From Acidobacteriaceae bacterium KBS 89 (GTDB lineage: Bacteria > Acidobacteriota > Terriglobia > Terriglobales > Acidobacteriaceae): a stretch of 64,000 nucleotides of DNA. The notes under the pieces are model-generated. The model was not told where the DNA came from and did not search any database. It was given only the letters and a program-made list of their open reading frames with translations. The DNA lies in NCBI GenBank assembly GCA_000381605.1, contig KB906757.1, positions 522,550-586,549 of the forward strand, in the 5' to 3' direction. The stretch's first letter is position 1. The number at the start of each line of letters is the position of its first letter. Both the position numbers and the translations under genes were made by a program. Of this stretch, positions 7,992-17,030 are shown piece by piece.

Positions 7992-9224
7992 CTACTTCGA
8001 TACGTCGCGGGGCAACGAGGGAGGCAGCAGAGCATGGATATAGCCTTTGTTCTCGGTGCAATCACTGAGCTTGATGTTGGTCAAGATGCCCGCGAGAGCA
8101 CGGTCAATGACCGGCTGCTCCGGCCGAACTTTGAGGCGAGGGGCCTCCTCGGAAGTGGCGCGCGGCAGCTTGGAAAATTGGACGATGCTGTCCCAACCCT
8201 CAGGTGCGGCAAAGCTGACGACCGAGGTCGTCGCCTGCATCTTCTTGTATGGCCAGAAGGCCCAGCCAATGTCGTTTTTTTCGAGGACGCCAACAAATTT
8301 CGCAATCCACTCGTCCGAATTCTCACCAGACTCTCCAAGCCAGATCGGAACGTTGTTTTGGTCGCGAAAGTCGACGTATTTCTGTACGGTCGATTGTTCA
8401 GCTGGAGCGTGATACCGATGGAACGTGTACACCGTATTCTTGTCGAAGGGAGCGCCGAAGATGGAAAAGTTAACGTCCCACTGCACGCCGCCGAGGATAA
8501 GAATATGATGCGTGTCGACCTGACGTATGGCCTTGGCCAATCTCTTGTAGAGCGGCTCCACAGCCGAGTTGAGCGGTTCGAGTTTCGGATAGTTGGGTAC
8601 AGGTTCGTTGAGCAGATCGTAGCCGATCACCGTGTGGTCATTGCGATAATGCCGCGCGAGTCTCTGCCAGATCGCGATCGTGTGCTGCTGGGCGCTGGCG
8701 TCGCTGAACAGCCAGGGATACCCGTCGCTGTCGTCGATATTCTTTCCGGTCTGGCCTCCGGGTGCGGCGTGCAGATCAAGGATGACGTAAAGATTTTCCT
8801 GACGCGCCCACTGAACAAAACGGTCAAGTAGAGTAAAGCCCTCAGAGTTCTCAGTTTCGAAGAATTTGTAGTGTAGTGGCACGCGAATGGAGTTGAAGCC
8901 GCACTGCTTAATCAGATGGACATCCGCCTGCGTGATGTAGTTATCACGGTAGTTTCGCCAGAAATCGTGGGCCCGCTGCGGGCCAATGAGTTCTGTGACA
9001 AGCGCTTCAATCTCGCGTGGAGATTCGGGACCACCTTCGTTGAGGTGCCACATATAGCCCTCGGCAACAAACCAGTTGCCGACATTGATGCCGCGAAGCA
9101 GTAGTGGCTTACCCGCGCCGTCGACGATCTCCTTACCCTGGGTATGGACAAACGGAGCTTGCGCCACCACTGGCGTAACGCAAATTGCAAAGAGGGTAGT
9201 CAAGGTCAGTCTGCGCAGCCGCAT
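7992..9224 (-). CDS. Secreted glycoside hydrolase family 5 (glucanase-like)
   Basis: 410 residues from the ATG at 9224, which gives the signal peptide MRLRRLTLTTLFAICVTPVV followed by AQA and is preceded by a GAGGAA ribosome site. The TIM-barrel landmarks are LLRGINVGNWF, FNSIRVPLHY, LDLHAAPGGQ, the acid/base Glu207 in LLNEPVPNY and the nucleophile Glu298 in IWLGESGENS. The GINVGNWF and LHAAPGGQ pieces resemble exo-beta-1,3-glucanase/cellulase-like GH5 enzymes; exact substrate is not settled. A LacI-type palindrome sits in its promoter (9258-9271), shared with the GH3 gene upstream, so both probably act on beta-glucans under one repressor. Confidence 0.88.
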   Translation of the reverse strand: MRLRRLTLTTLFAICVTPVVAQAPFVHTQGKEIVDGAGKPLLLRGINVGNWFVAEGYMWHLNEGGPESPREIEALVTELIGPQRAHDFWRNYRDNYITQADVHLIKQCGFNSIRVPLHYKFFETENSEGFTLLDRFVQWARQENLYVILDLHAAPGGQTGKNIDDSDGYPWLFSDASAQQHTIAIWQRLARHYRNDHTVIGYDLLNEPVPNYPKLEPLNSAVEPLYKRLAKAIRQVDTHHILILGGVQWDVNFSIFGAPFDKNTVYTFHRYHAPAEQSTVQKYVDFRDQNNVPIWLGESGENSDEWIAKFVGVLEKNDIGWAFWPYKKMQATTSVVSFAAPEGWDSIVQFSKLPRATSEEAPRLKVRPEQPVIDRALAGILTNIKLSDCTENKGYIHALLPPSLPRDVSK

Positions 9225-9251
9225 CCGGGAATTCCTCGTCTTACATGGTGG

Positions 9252-9271
9252 ACTATAGACAACCGTTTGTC
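9252..9271 (-). promoter_or_regulatory. LacI-type operator abutting the -10 of the GH5 gene
   Basis: GACAACCGTTTGTC (9258-9271) is a palindrome centred on CG. Read on the minus strand it is followed without a gap by TATAGT (9252-9257), a good -10 hexamer, 28 bases before the GH5 start codon. The same arrangement occurs before the GH3 gene at 11852-11871. Confidence 0.65.
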
Positions 9272-9308
9272 GATGGATTAAGACCGACCTCAAGACGAAC
9301 TGAGCACC

Positions 9309-9339
9309 AAAAAAGAGCGCTGACTGTGAAAGTCAGCGC
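9309..9339 (-). terminator. Rho-independent terminator after the GH3 gene
   Basis: Stem GCGCTGACT (9317-9325) / AGTCAGCGC (9331-9339) with a 5-base loop; on the minus strand the stem is followed by TC and six T. It lies 70 bases after the GH3 stop and before the GH5 operator, so the two hydrolase genes are probably separate transcripts. Confidence 0.85.
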
Positions 9340-9409
9340 GGAGGTAGTGTGACCTCGAACGAACGTTCAACGTCCGAGCTTTTGAGGTTCCCTTGGCTTT
9401 ACAGCGCGC

Positions 9410-11734
9410 TCAGGGAACGACAGAGAAGGTGGCGTGCTCTGCGGCCGTCGAATCCTCCCCCATCCATAAATCGAAGACTCCGGGTTCTACTGCCCATCGA
9501 TGCGTCTGTGGGCTCCAAAAGCCAAGATCCTTGGTATGCAGCGTTAGACTGACAGTGCGTTTCTCACCCCCACTAAGATGAAGCCGAGTAAAGCCCTTCA
9601 ACTCCCGCCGTGGTCGGGAAGCGCTGCCCGCCCGTTGGTGCGTGTAGAGCTGCAATACCTCGTCTCCTGCAACAGCAGCCGTATTTTGAACGTCGACCGC
9701 TGCGGTCAAAGATCCATCAGCACGCATCGAGGACGTATCGACCTTGAAATTTGAAAGGTGAAAGCTGGCGTAGCTGAGTCCATAACCAAAGGGATAAAGG
9801 GGCGAGCTGGAACCGTCCCAATAACGAGTGTCCGTCTCATCGGGAATCTGCGTCAGATTTTGGGAGTAGTAGATAGGAATCTGTCCCACGCTTCGCGGCC
9901 ACGTAACCGGCAGCTTTCCACCAGGATTGGCGATCCCCGTAAGCAGGTTCGCAATTGCATTGCCCCCTTCAGTACCCGGATACCACGCCTCAAGGATCGC
10001 AGGAACATGCTGCGACGCCCAGGTGATATCGAGCGGTCGGCCATTGAGCAAAACGAGCACGACAGGCTTACCCGTCGCAACAGCAGCTTCAAGCAACTCT
10101 TGCTGCCTGCCGGGGAGGCTGAGGTTTGATCGTGATGCCCTTTCCCCGCTCATATTCTGAGCCTCGCCCAGAACAAGAATTGCTACATCTGATCTTTTGA
10201 CCTGATCAATCGCGTGTTGGAACTCGGCGTCCCGTTCCTGTTGCGTTCGAAGCACAGGCTTCGGGCTGGCGAACTGTTCATCGAAGATCGACGGTTGGAC
10301 ACGGTCGATCTCAACACCTTTGGAATAATTGACCGTTACCGTAGAACCTAACTTCTTGGTCAGACCCTCGAGAACGGTGACGGCGTCCCCCGGATGCCCT
10401 GCAAGGCTCCACGAGCCCATTGTGTCTGGTTTGGAATCTGCAAGCGGACCGACAACGGCGATGGAGGCGACAGACTTCTTCAGCGGCAACAAACCAGCTT
10501 CATTGCGTAAGAGCACCGCGCTGCGCTCGGCTGCCACGCGTGCTGCCTCGTGCTGTGCGGTTGAACCCAACTCTGCCTTGGCGTGGTCGAGCGAAGCATA
10601 AGGATTGGTGAAGAGGCCTAGCCGGTACTTCATCAGCAGGATGGCACGGACCGAATCATCGATTGTAGATTCTTTGACGAGTCCGCTCTTAACTGCCGCG
10701 GCCAGACTGTCGCGAAAGACACTCCCTGTCATCTCCATATTCAGACCGGAGTTTACGGCACGAACAGCGGCATCTTCGGGTCCATCGGCGAATCCATGGG
10801 TCTTTAGATTTTCTACTGTTCGCCAGTCGCTGACAACAAAGCCCTCAAATCCCCACTTCTCTCGCAGAACGTCGCGCAGAAGAAACCTGTTGCCTGAGGC
10901 GGGGACACCATTCAGATCCATATACGCGCTCATCAGCGACCCTACACCGGCCTCTACAGCCGCATGGAAAGGCGGCAGATATACGTTCCACAGCTGCTCA
11001 TCCGAGATGTTGGCGGAGTCATAGTCCCGCCCTCCCTCAGCAGCGCCGTAGCCGGCAAAGTGTTTCACGCACGCGAGAATATGATCCGCGCTCCCGATGG
11101 CATCGCCCTGAAACCCGCGCACCTGCGCCTCGGCCATCCGCGAACCCAGATAAGGATCTTCACCGGCACCTTCCATGATGCGACCCCAGCGCGGATCTCT
11201 CGCAACGTCAACCATCGGCGCAAAAGTCCATTTAATTCCAACCGAACTCGCCTCTCGGGCCGCCATGCTCTGCACATGCTGTGCCTCGGCGGGGTCCCAG
11301 GAAGAAGCGAGCGCCAGGGGAATTGGATAGATAGTCCGGAATCCGTGAATGACGTCGTAGCCGAAGATCAGCGGAATGTGCAGCCGGGTCTGGTCGACAG
11401 CGACGTGTTGCAGTCGGTTGATTTCAACCGGATCGGTGATGAAGAGAAACGAGCCAACCTGTCCTCTGCGTATTCGCTCGTCGTGGGAGACGGAGTCCTT
11501 CTCCTGGAAGGCAATCTGGCTCATCTGGCCAATCTTCTCCTCGAGCGTCATTCTGCTCAAGAGGTCGCTGACAAAATGCGAAGCCTTGGCGTCCTCCGCA
11601 GGCGCCGTCGCGGACGTGGAACCGTGCTGCTGCGCCCGGGAGACCGGTCCGGCGATGCCCAGTATCAGTGAGATCGTGACGCTGGAAGCAAGAGCACACG
11701 GAACGTAGATACGGGCGGTGCGCGAGAAAAACAT
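9410..11734 (-). CDS. bglX: Secreted GH3 beta-glucosidase (BglX-like)
   Basis: 774 residues from the ATG at 11734, which has a CCGGAG ribosome site and a signal peptide (VPCALASSVTISLILGIAG). N-terminal GH3 barrel with KHFAGYG and the nucleophile Asp303 in VVSDWRTVENL; then the C-terminal alpha/beta sandwich (VAILVLGEAQNMSGE) and a fibronectin III-like domain (LYTHQRAGSASRPRRELKGF) as in BglX. Such enzymes remove terminal beta-D-glucose from oligosaccharides in the periplasm. It is divergent from the LacI-family gene at 12000 and carries that regulator's likely operator at 11858-11871. GH3 assignment is firm; BglX is the closest named type. Confidence 0.92.
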   Translation of the reverse strand: MFFSRTARIYVPCALASSVTISLILGIAGPVSRAQQHGSTSATAPAEDAKASHFVSDLLSRMTLEEKIGQMSQIAFQEKDSVSHDERIRRGQVGSFLFITDPVEINRLQHVAVDQTRLHIPLIFGYDVIHGFRTIYPIPLALASSWDPAEAQHVQSMAAREASSVGIKWTFAPMVDVARDPRWGRIMEGAGEDPYLGSRMAEAQVRGFQGDAIGSADHILACVKHFAGYGAAEGGRDYDSANISDEQLWNVYLPPFHAAVEAGVGSLMSAYMDLNGVPASGNRFLLRDVLREKWGFEGFVVSDWRTVENLKTHGFADGPEDAAVRAVNSGLNMEMTGSVFRDSLAAAVKSGLVKESTIDDSVRAILLMKYRLGLFTNPYASLDHAKAELGSTAQHEAARVAAERSAVLLRNEAGLLPLKKSVASIAVVGPLADSKPDTMGSWSLAGHPGDAVTVLEGLTKKLGSTVTVNYSKGVEIDRVQPSIFDEQFASPKPVLRTQQERDAEFQHAIDQVKRSDVAILVLGEAQNMSGERASRSNLSLPGRQQELLEAAVATGKPVVLVLLNGRPLDITWASQHVPAILEAWYPGTEGGNAIANLLTGIANPGGKLPVTWPRSVGQIPIYYSQNLTQIPDETDTRYWDGSSSPLYPFGYGLSYASFHLSNFKVDTSSMRADGSLTAAVDVQNTAAVAGDEVLQLYTHQRAGSASRPRRELKGFTRLHLSGGEKRTVSLTLHTKDLGFWSPQTHRWAVEPGVFDLWMGEDSTAAEHATFSVVP

Positions 11735-11851
11735 AGAACTCCGGCTTGCGGTTGGCGTCCTCACTTGGCAGTAAAGGGCGGCGCTGAGTGGCAGACGAGG
11801 CGTCACGGTGCAGCAGGGCACCCGCGCCCTCGTGTGGGATCAAGCCAAACA

Positions 11852-11871
11852 ATACTAGACAAACGCTTGTC
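11852..11871 (-). promoter_or_regulatory. LacI-type operator abutting the -10 of the GH3 gene
   Basis: GACAAACGCTTGTC (11858-11871), same consensus GACAAnCGnTTGTC as at 9258-9271. On the minus strand it runs straight into TAGTAT (11852-11857), a -10-like hexamer. It lies in the intergenic region shared with the divergent LacI-family gene. Confidence 0.65.
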
Positions 11872-11999
11872 TTTATGTCCAGCATTCTTTTCCAGGTTTG
11901 TTTCGCTTCAAATCCCTGGTGCGTCCACCGCGGGCCAAATCTGAGGAGCAGCTCCATAATGTGCTTACCTAAACCGGGTCTCGGCTAGACTGGTTCCCT

Positions 12000-13055
12000 A
12001 TGCCCAAGAAGCCGCCGTCTATCCCAGCGTCCGCGCGACGCGTCAGCCTCAAGATGCTGGCCGAATATCTGGATCTGAGTCCGGCAACGGTCTCCTTTGT
12101 GCTGAACAACGCCCCAGGCCGTTCGATCCCGCCAGCGACGCGAGAAAGGGTAAAGGCAGCCGCAAAGAAATTCGGCTACCAGCCCAGCCTGATCGCACGT
12201 TCGCTGCAAGGACTCAGAACACAGACCATCGGCATCCTGCTTCCAGAACTTGGCGAGGGCTACCACTCGCAGGTACTCGGCGGAGCTGCCGATGTCCTGA
12301 TGCAAGAAGGCTACTTCTTCTTCACAGCTCACCACCGGCACAGGAAAGACCTGGTTGCAGAGTACCCCCGTCTCTTGCAGGCCCGCGGCGTAGATGGCAT
12401 CCTCGCGATCGATACTCAACTCGAGGGGCTCCTCCCTGCACCTACCGTCTCGGTTGCCGGCCACGCTGAGTTCCCTGGAATCACCAATGTAATTCTCGAC
12501 CATCACCGGGCGGCCGAGCTCGCACTGGGTCACCTATATCGCCTGGGACACCGCAAGATCGCGTATATGCATGGCCAGCCCTTCAGCTCAGACTCGCAGA
12601 CTCGGTGGCAGTCGACTATGCAGGTAGCGCGTGCGCTTTCTCTCGAGGTACCCAACGACCTCATCATTCAGCTGGACAAAGACCTCAACACCCCGGAACT
12701 TGGTTATCCGGGAATCCACCAGTTGCTGCTGCGACGCAGAGACTTTACAGCAGTACTCTGTTTCAATGACGTGTCTGCAATCGGCAGCATTCGAGCTCTT
12801 CACGACGCTGGGCTCGAGGTGCCCGCCGACGTCTCCGTACTTGGCTTCGACGATATTCAGGCCGCCGCCTACATTGTTCCGAGCCTGACGACGATCCGTC
12901 AGCCCCTGCAGCACATGGGCGCTTTGGCAGCCAGTTCCTTGCTCAAAAAGCTGGCCCACGAAAAACTCCCGGACATCATTAAGGTCGATCCCGAACTGGT
13001 CGTGCGCGAATCGACAGCCCAGGTACGTTCCGCCGCACGTCGACACACTCCGTAG
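12000..13055 (+). CDS. LacI-family transcriptional regulator
   Basis: 351 residues. The N-terminal helix-turn-helix reads VSLKMLAEYLDLSPATVSFV (15-34), followed by the hinge region and a periplasmic-binding-protein-like sensor domain (TIGILLPELGEGYHSQVLGG, then FNDVSAIGSIRALHDAGLEV and VLGFDDIQAA). It starts at ATG 12000, divergent from the GH3 gene. Repeated palindromes GACAAnCGnTTGTC before GH3 and GH5, each pressed against a -10 hexamer, make it the probable repressor of both. The inducer would be a glucan-derived sugar; this is inferred. No copy of the site was found in front of the regulator itself, other than the shared intergenic one. Confidence 0.93.
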   Translation: MPKKPPSIPASARRVSLKMLAEYLDLSPATVSFVLNNAPGRSIPPATRERVKAAAKKFGYQPSLIARSLQGLRTQTIGILLPELGEGYHSQVLGGAADVLMQEGYFFFTAHHRHRKDLVAEYPRLLQARGVDGILAIDTQLEGLLPAPTVSVAGHAEFPGITNVILDHHRAAELALGHLYRLGHRKIAYMHGQPFSSDSQTRWQSTMQVARALSLEVPNDLIIQLDKDLNTPELGYPGIHQLLLRRRDFTAVLCFNDVSAIGSIRALHDAGLEVPADVSVLGFDDIQAAAYIVPSLTTIRQPLQHMGALAASSLLKKLAHEKLPDIIKVDPELVVRESTAQVRSAARRHTP

Positions 13056-13104
13056 CCTCGTGTCCAGAACGGCATTAGTCCGTAGCGCCTTCCTTAGTGG
13101 AGCT

Positions 13105-16089
13105 TCATTTGGTCGTCGCAGCGGTGGCGACAGGCTGACGTAGATGGTCGTAGTTGAGAATTGCGTTGAAGACCAGGTCGTAACTTCCTATGGTCTCTCC
13201 GCGGTAGACGGGATTATTCGCGAATAGCAGCACGTTGCCCGCACCCAGGTGAGCGTTCACCACAATGGCACGCTCCGCGATGGTGCCCGCTTTGTCCAGA
13301 AGCCCAGAGAGCAGCAAGGTCTTTTGGTCACTAAATCGCAGGACCACCTCTGGCCGAAGAGAGACCGGAATCACCTGAAGATTATTTCGCATCTGGTCTT
13401 CGTTCAGCTGTTTGGGCTGCCACGGCTGTTGCTTCGGCATTACCTCAGGCTCCGCGGATGGGCGACCCTGCGTGATGTCACTGTCGTCCGGACCTCCACG
13501 GCCCGTAGGACGGCGTTCGTAAGGATCGGTCAACGCACGTCCTCCTTGTCGCCCCACGGTATTGCTGACGTTGAACACCATGCCGTTGGCGCTGATGACG
13601 GGGAGAGTCGGACCATAGCCATTGGCGATCGGACTCGACGGCGCAACAAAGACACTATTGAGAACGCTACCGACAACACGCGCATCATCACGCGGTGCGA
13701 CGCTGACGCCCGGAGCCAGCCCCGAATCAATGGCGAACTGCGCCGTATCTTCACCCGTGATCAGCAGGCCGCCCTTTTCGACAAACCTCTTCAAATGCGC
13801 GAGGCCGTCGTACCCGAGACCTGGACGCATGTCCGCAGTTGAATCAAGTAGTCCGAGGTTAGGAGTAAGTTCGCTCTTTTGCCACGGCAGCGCGTTCCCC
13901 CACATCGGCATACCGTTGACAATGTCTTGAGAAGACGAGCGGCCCACCGGAGCAAAGACGATCACGTCATACTTGCTGCGAAGATCGCCCTCGGAGGCGA
14001 CCGCTTGCGTACTGATGTACGAGAACGGAATGCCTGCCTTATCGAACGCCAGCCTCCACCAGCCTTCGGTCTGCGTTCCAAGCCATGTATGCATAAAGGC
14101 GATGCGCGGCGCTGACGCAGGACGCCTAGCCACGGATGGGGCTGCACTAAGACGGGTGGCGTCCAGTGAGAACTTGCGGAGGGTTGCACCAATGGACTCC
14201 TCGTCTACTTGAGTGACAAGCAGAGAGCCTGCGGCGAAATGCTTGCCCTCGGCGTCAAACTCCTTCTCAGTGGTCTCGATGTGCGCATGCTTCAAGCTGT
14301 AGACGAGCGACAGTAGCGAGGTCTGGCCCGTATTAGCGATCGCGTAGATCGACCCGGACCCGCTGATCTTGCCGGACGCGCCGTCGAAGTCGGCTGCCGG
14401 TGTCATCGGCGCCTTCAGGATGGCGTTGTCGGTCAACCGAACGGCTTTGACGTTGAACAGTTGGCTGAACGACCATCCGGTGTCATCGTAAGGATGCTTC
14501 TGAGGATCGTCAGGCGCCCAGTACTGCCTGTCCAGCAGCGCATCCGCAACGCGCGAGAACGGCTGGTCAAGCCGCACAACATAGCTGCCCGCAGGAAATG
14601 TCTGCGTGGTTGGTTTATCGCCACGCTTGGCTGGTGGAACGGTACAGGTCGTCGCCGCGGAGAGTTGTTGTACCTCGACATGCTGCAGCTTCAGCACATT
14701 GAGCAACTGCAACTGGCGGTTCAACTCGGCGGCATCGGCGGGCAGCACGTAGGCCGCTGGCCCGTCGAGCGAGGGCTTTTGCACCGAGCGCTTACTCTTT
14801 GCGTAATAATTTTCAAGAAAATGACGTGTATTGCGCGAGAAATACGCCAGCGTTGAGAGCAGAGCGCTCTCTTCATAATTATTGTTGTCGCGCTGAGACC
14901 ACATCACCGTAGGCAGGGGAGGGTTCTGCCGGTACCACGTCCGCGAATACTCCTCTGGCTGCAGAATGCGCTTTACTGTGTCCGCTCCACCGTTACCGAA
15001 GGTCTCGTAGAGTCGGCTTATCCCGTTGTGCATCCCAGCAAGGAACATGAGATAACCCGGGCTCCATGTATCGAAGTCGCCGTGCGTAAAAACGCCAGGC
15101 ATCCCCAGCGACTGCATCTGCGCGACGTTGTTCCAGCCCAGCTCCGCCCATTCGTCCGCCAGCGTCGGGTCAATCCACGCGTTGTACGGCCCGTCCCCGA
15201 CCGTGTTGTCGTAAAGGAACGGCACAGACTCGTGAAGATCGTGCAGTACCTGGGCATGCCAGCCAAGGTAGGTGTTCAACACATTGTTGGTCAAGTTCAG
15301 CGTCATGCCCATTGCGTCGCGATTGTTATCGTGCGCAACGTAATGGCCCCAGTAGGCGAGTCGCGGCCAGTCCTGCCCCGGATGCGCCTTGTGCCAGCGG
15401 TAAATATCAACCATGCGGTCTCTTCCATCGACCTCGACCACCGGCGTGATCAGCACGATCATGTGAGATCGGATGTACTTGATATATGGGGCGTCGTCGA
15501 CGGCCAATCGATAGGCCAGCTCCATCAGCGCTGTCGGTGCTCCCGTCTCGCTCGAGTGGATCGTCCCGGTGATGTAGTAAACCGGATACGACTGGTCGAT
15601 CAACGGCTGTGCTTTGCTGTCGTCCAGCCCTATCGTCCGCGGGTCAGCAAGCTTCGCAAGACGCTCGCCATTATCCTTCGCGCCCTGAAGCAGAGCAGGA
15701 TCAGCGATGGCGACGGCGATCATCTCGCGATTCTCCTCCGTGTGCCCGATGGAGAAAACTTTCACTCGCGGCGAAGCCGATTCGAGTTGATGAAAATACT
15801 TGTAAACGTCCTCGGCGTAGGGAAGCATGTCCGGAGCCCCGGCAACGTCGCCCAGCACCTTCGCCGGCGTCGGAACCGTCGCCGAAGCCGGTAGGTAGTC
15901 CACCAGACGAGAAGAGAACTGCGGATCAGTCGTGTATTTGCGGATGTGGTCGGTATAGGCCTGATCGATCGGCTGCCTGCTGTCTCGCGCAAACCCCTCG
16001 TTCAAACCAGTTTGGGCGGCGGCAGGATAGGTGACAAAGGACAGGATCGTCGCAGGGACAAGGGCGAACAGAAAGCGGCTCGATCTCAT
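13105..16089 (-). CDS. Large secreted M14-type zinc carboxypeptidase-like protein
   Basis: 994 residues from ATG 16089 (16113 also possible), with signal peptide RFLFALVPATILSFVTYPAAA. The M14 zinc motif H-x-x-E is seen as TGTIHSSETGAP (His178, Glu181), and HDLHES (His283/His286) supplies the expected third ligand; HDNNRDAMG is family-typical. After the catalytic domain, about 600 residues include a region resembling a type-1 glutamine-amidotransferase-like fold (YDVIVFAPVGRSS, then GGLLITGEDTAQFA). The enzyme probably trims peptides in the periplasm or outside; its substrate is unknown. It is convergent with the LacI gene and divergent from the transporter gene at 16244. Confidence 0.85.
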   Translation of the reverse strand: MRSSRFLFALVPATILSFVTYPAAAQTGLNEGFARDSRQPIDQAYTDHIRKYTTDPQFSSRLVDYLPASATVPTPAKVLGDVAGAPDMLPYAEDVYKYFHQLESASPRVKVFSIGHTEENREMIAVAIADPALLQGAKDNGERLAKLADPRTIGLDDSKAQPLIDQSYPVYYITGTIHSSETGAPTALMELAYRLAVDDAPYIKYIRSHMIVLITPVVEVDGRDRMVDIYRWHKAHPGQDWPRLAYWGHYVAHDNNRDAMGMTLNLTNNVLNTYLGWHAQVLHDLHESVPFLYDNTVGDGPYNAWIDPTLADEWAELGWNNVAQMQSLGMPGVFTHGDFDTWSPGYLMFLAGMHNGISRLYETFGNGGADTVKRILQPEEYSRTWYRQNPPLPTVMWSQRDNNNYEESALLSTLAYFSRNTRHFLENYYAKSKRSVQKPSLDGPAAYVLPADAAELNRQLQLLNVLKLQHVEVQQLSAATTCTVPPAKRGDKPTTQTFPAGSYVVRLDQPFSRVADALLDRQYWAPDDPQKHPYDDTGWSFSQLFNVKAVRLTDNAILKAPMTPAADFDGASGKISGSGSIYAIANTGQTSLLSLVYSLKHAHIETTEKEFDAEGKHFAAGSLLVTQVDEESIGATLRKFSLDATRLSAAPSVARRPASAPRIAFMHTWLGTQTEGWWRLAFDKAGIPFSYISTQAVASEGDLRSKYDVIVFAPVGRSSSQDIVNGMPMWGNALPWQKSELTPNLGLLDSTADMRPGLGYDGLAHLKRFVEKGGLLITGEDTAQFAIDSGLAPGVSVAPRDDARVVGSVLNSVFVAPSSPIANGYGPTLPVISANGMVFNVSNTVGRQGGRALTDPYERRPTGRGGPDDSDITQGRPSAEPEVMPKQQPWQPKQLNEDQMRNNLQVIPVSLRPEVVLRFSDQKTLLLSGLLDKAGTIAERAIVVNAHLGAGNVLLFANNPVYRGETIGSYDLVFNAILNYDHLRQPVATAATTK

Positions 16090-16243
16090 AGTTTTCAGGG
16101 GTGCTGTAACCATCTTATTGCGGGTCTCAGCCGAAACGGCAACTCCGGGGAAGAAAATTCGGAGTGCCCCATCACTTTCCCCGAACCGGTTTGCCTCTAT
16201 CATGGAACACGAAGGTTTCCAGTCGCGGAACGGACTCCCGACC

Positions 16244-16981
16244 ATGCATCACACTCTCTATCTCGCCCTGTTGACCGCTTCCCTGCTCGGGTTTCGTCAC
16301 GGCTTCGATTACGACCACATCGCCGCGATCACCGACGTGGTCAGCGTCCAGCAATCGAAGCGCGCCGCGATGCGGCTGGGAATGATCTATGCATTTGGAC
16401 ATGCAGTAACGGTGGCGCTGCTCGGGTCAATCGTGGTCCTCTTCGGAATAAACCTTCCCGCTAGCGTCGATCGTTGGGCCGAGAGGCTCGTAGGACTTAC
16501 GCTCCTTCTCCTCGGCATTTATGTCTTGAGTACTCTGGTCCTGAAGCGTGACTATCTGCCAAAAAGCCGTTATGCCCTCCTCCATCAAAGCTACAACTGG
16601 ATCCGTCTTGCCGTTAACGGGAGACGGGCCGCGTCGCCATCCCAGCAATGCGCGACCCCACGGTCATTCGACGCGCGATCGGTCTTCGTTATCGGAGTTG
16701 TTCACGGTCTTGGAGCGGAGACGCCAAGCCAGCTCTTGATCTTCCTTTTGGCGGCGAATCTCGGTGGAGCCGCGCTCGGAATGCTCGGACTGGGCATGTT
16801 CGTTGCCGGCCTTCTGACGATGAACGCATTGATGACGGCATCTGTCGCAGGCCTCTTCGGAGTCTCTCATCACCGCCCCAGGGTACTCAGAGCGGTTTCA
16901 GCCTTGACCGCAATCTACAGCCTCATAACAGGAATCATCTTCCTCGCTGGACGCGGCTCCGTCCTGCCCGCGCTAAACTGA
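16244..16981 (+). CDS. NiCoT/HoxN-like nickel-cobalt type permease
   Basis: 245 residues from ATG 16244 (an in-frame ATG at 16202 adds 14). Six to seven hydrophobic segments. The first one contains RHGFDYDHIAAITD, matching the His-x4-Asp-His signature by which NiCoT-type transporters bind Ni2+/Co2+; a second His-containing stretch, FVIGVVHGLGAETPSQLL, resembles the later conserved segment. The protein is shorter than classical HoxN and lies alone, with no urease or hydrogenase genes near. Metal transport is the family expectation; specificity is unproven, and a related UreH/thiol-sulphur exporter role cannot be excluded. Confidence 0.7.
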   Translation: MHHTLYLALLTASLLGFRHGFDYDHIAAITDVVSVQQSKRAAMRLGMIYAFGHAVTVALLGSIVVLFGINLPASVDRWAERLVGLTLLLLGIYVLSTLVLKRDYLPKSRYALLHQSYNWIRLAVNGRRAASPSQQCATPRSFDARSVFVIGVVHGLGAETPSQLLIFLLAANLGGAALGMLGLGMFVAGLLTMNALMTASVAGLFGVSHHRPRVLRAVSALTAIYSLITGIIFLAGRGSVLPALN

Positions 16982-17030
16982 CCGGCAGGAGACTGCGATC
17001 CCCTTCCCTGGCCCCAGGCCCTGGTGACTA

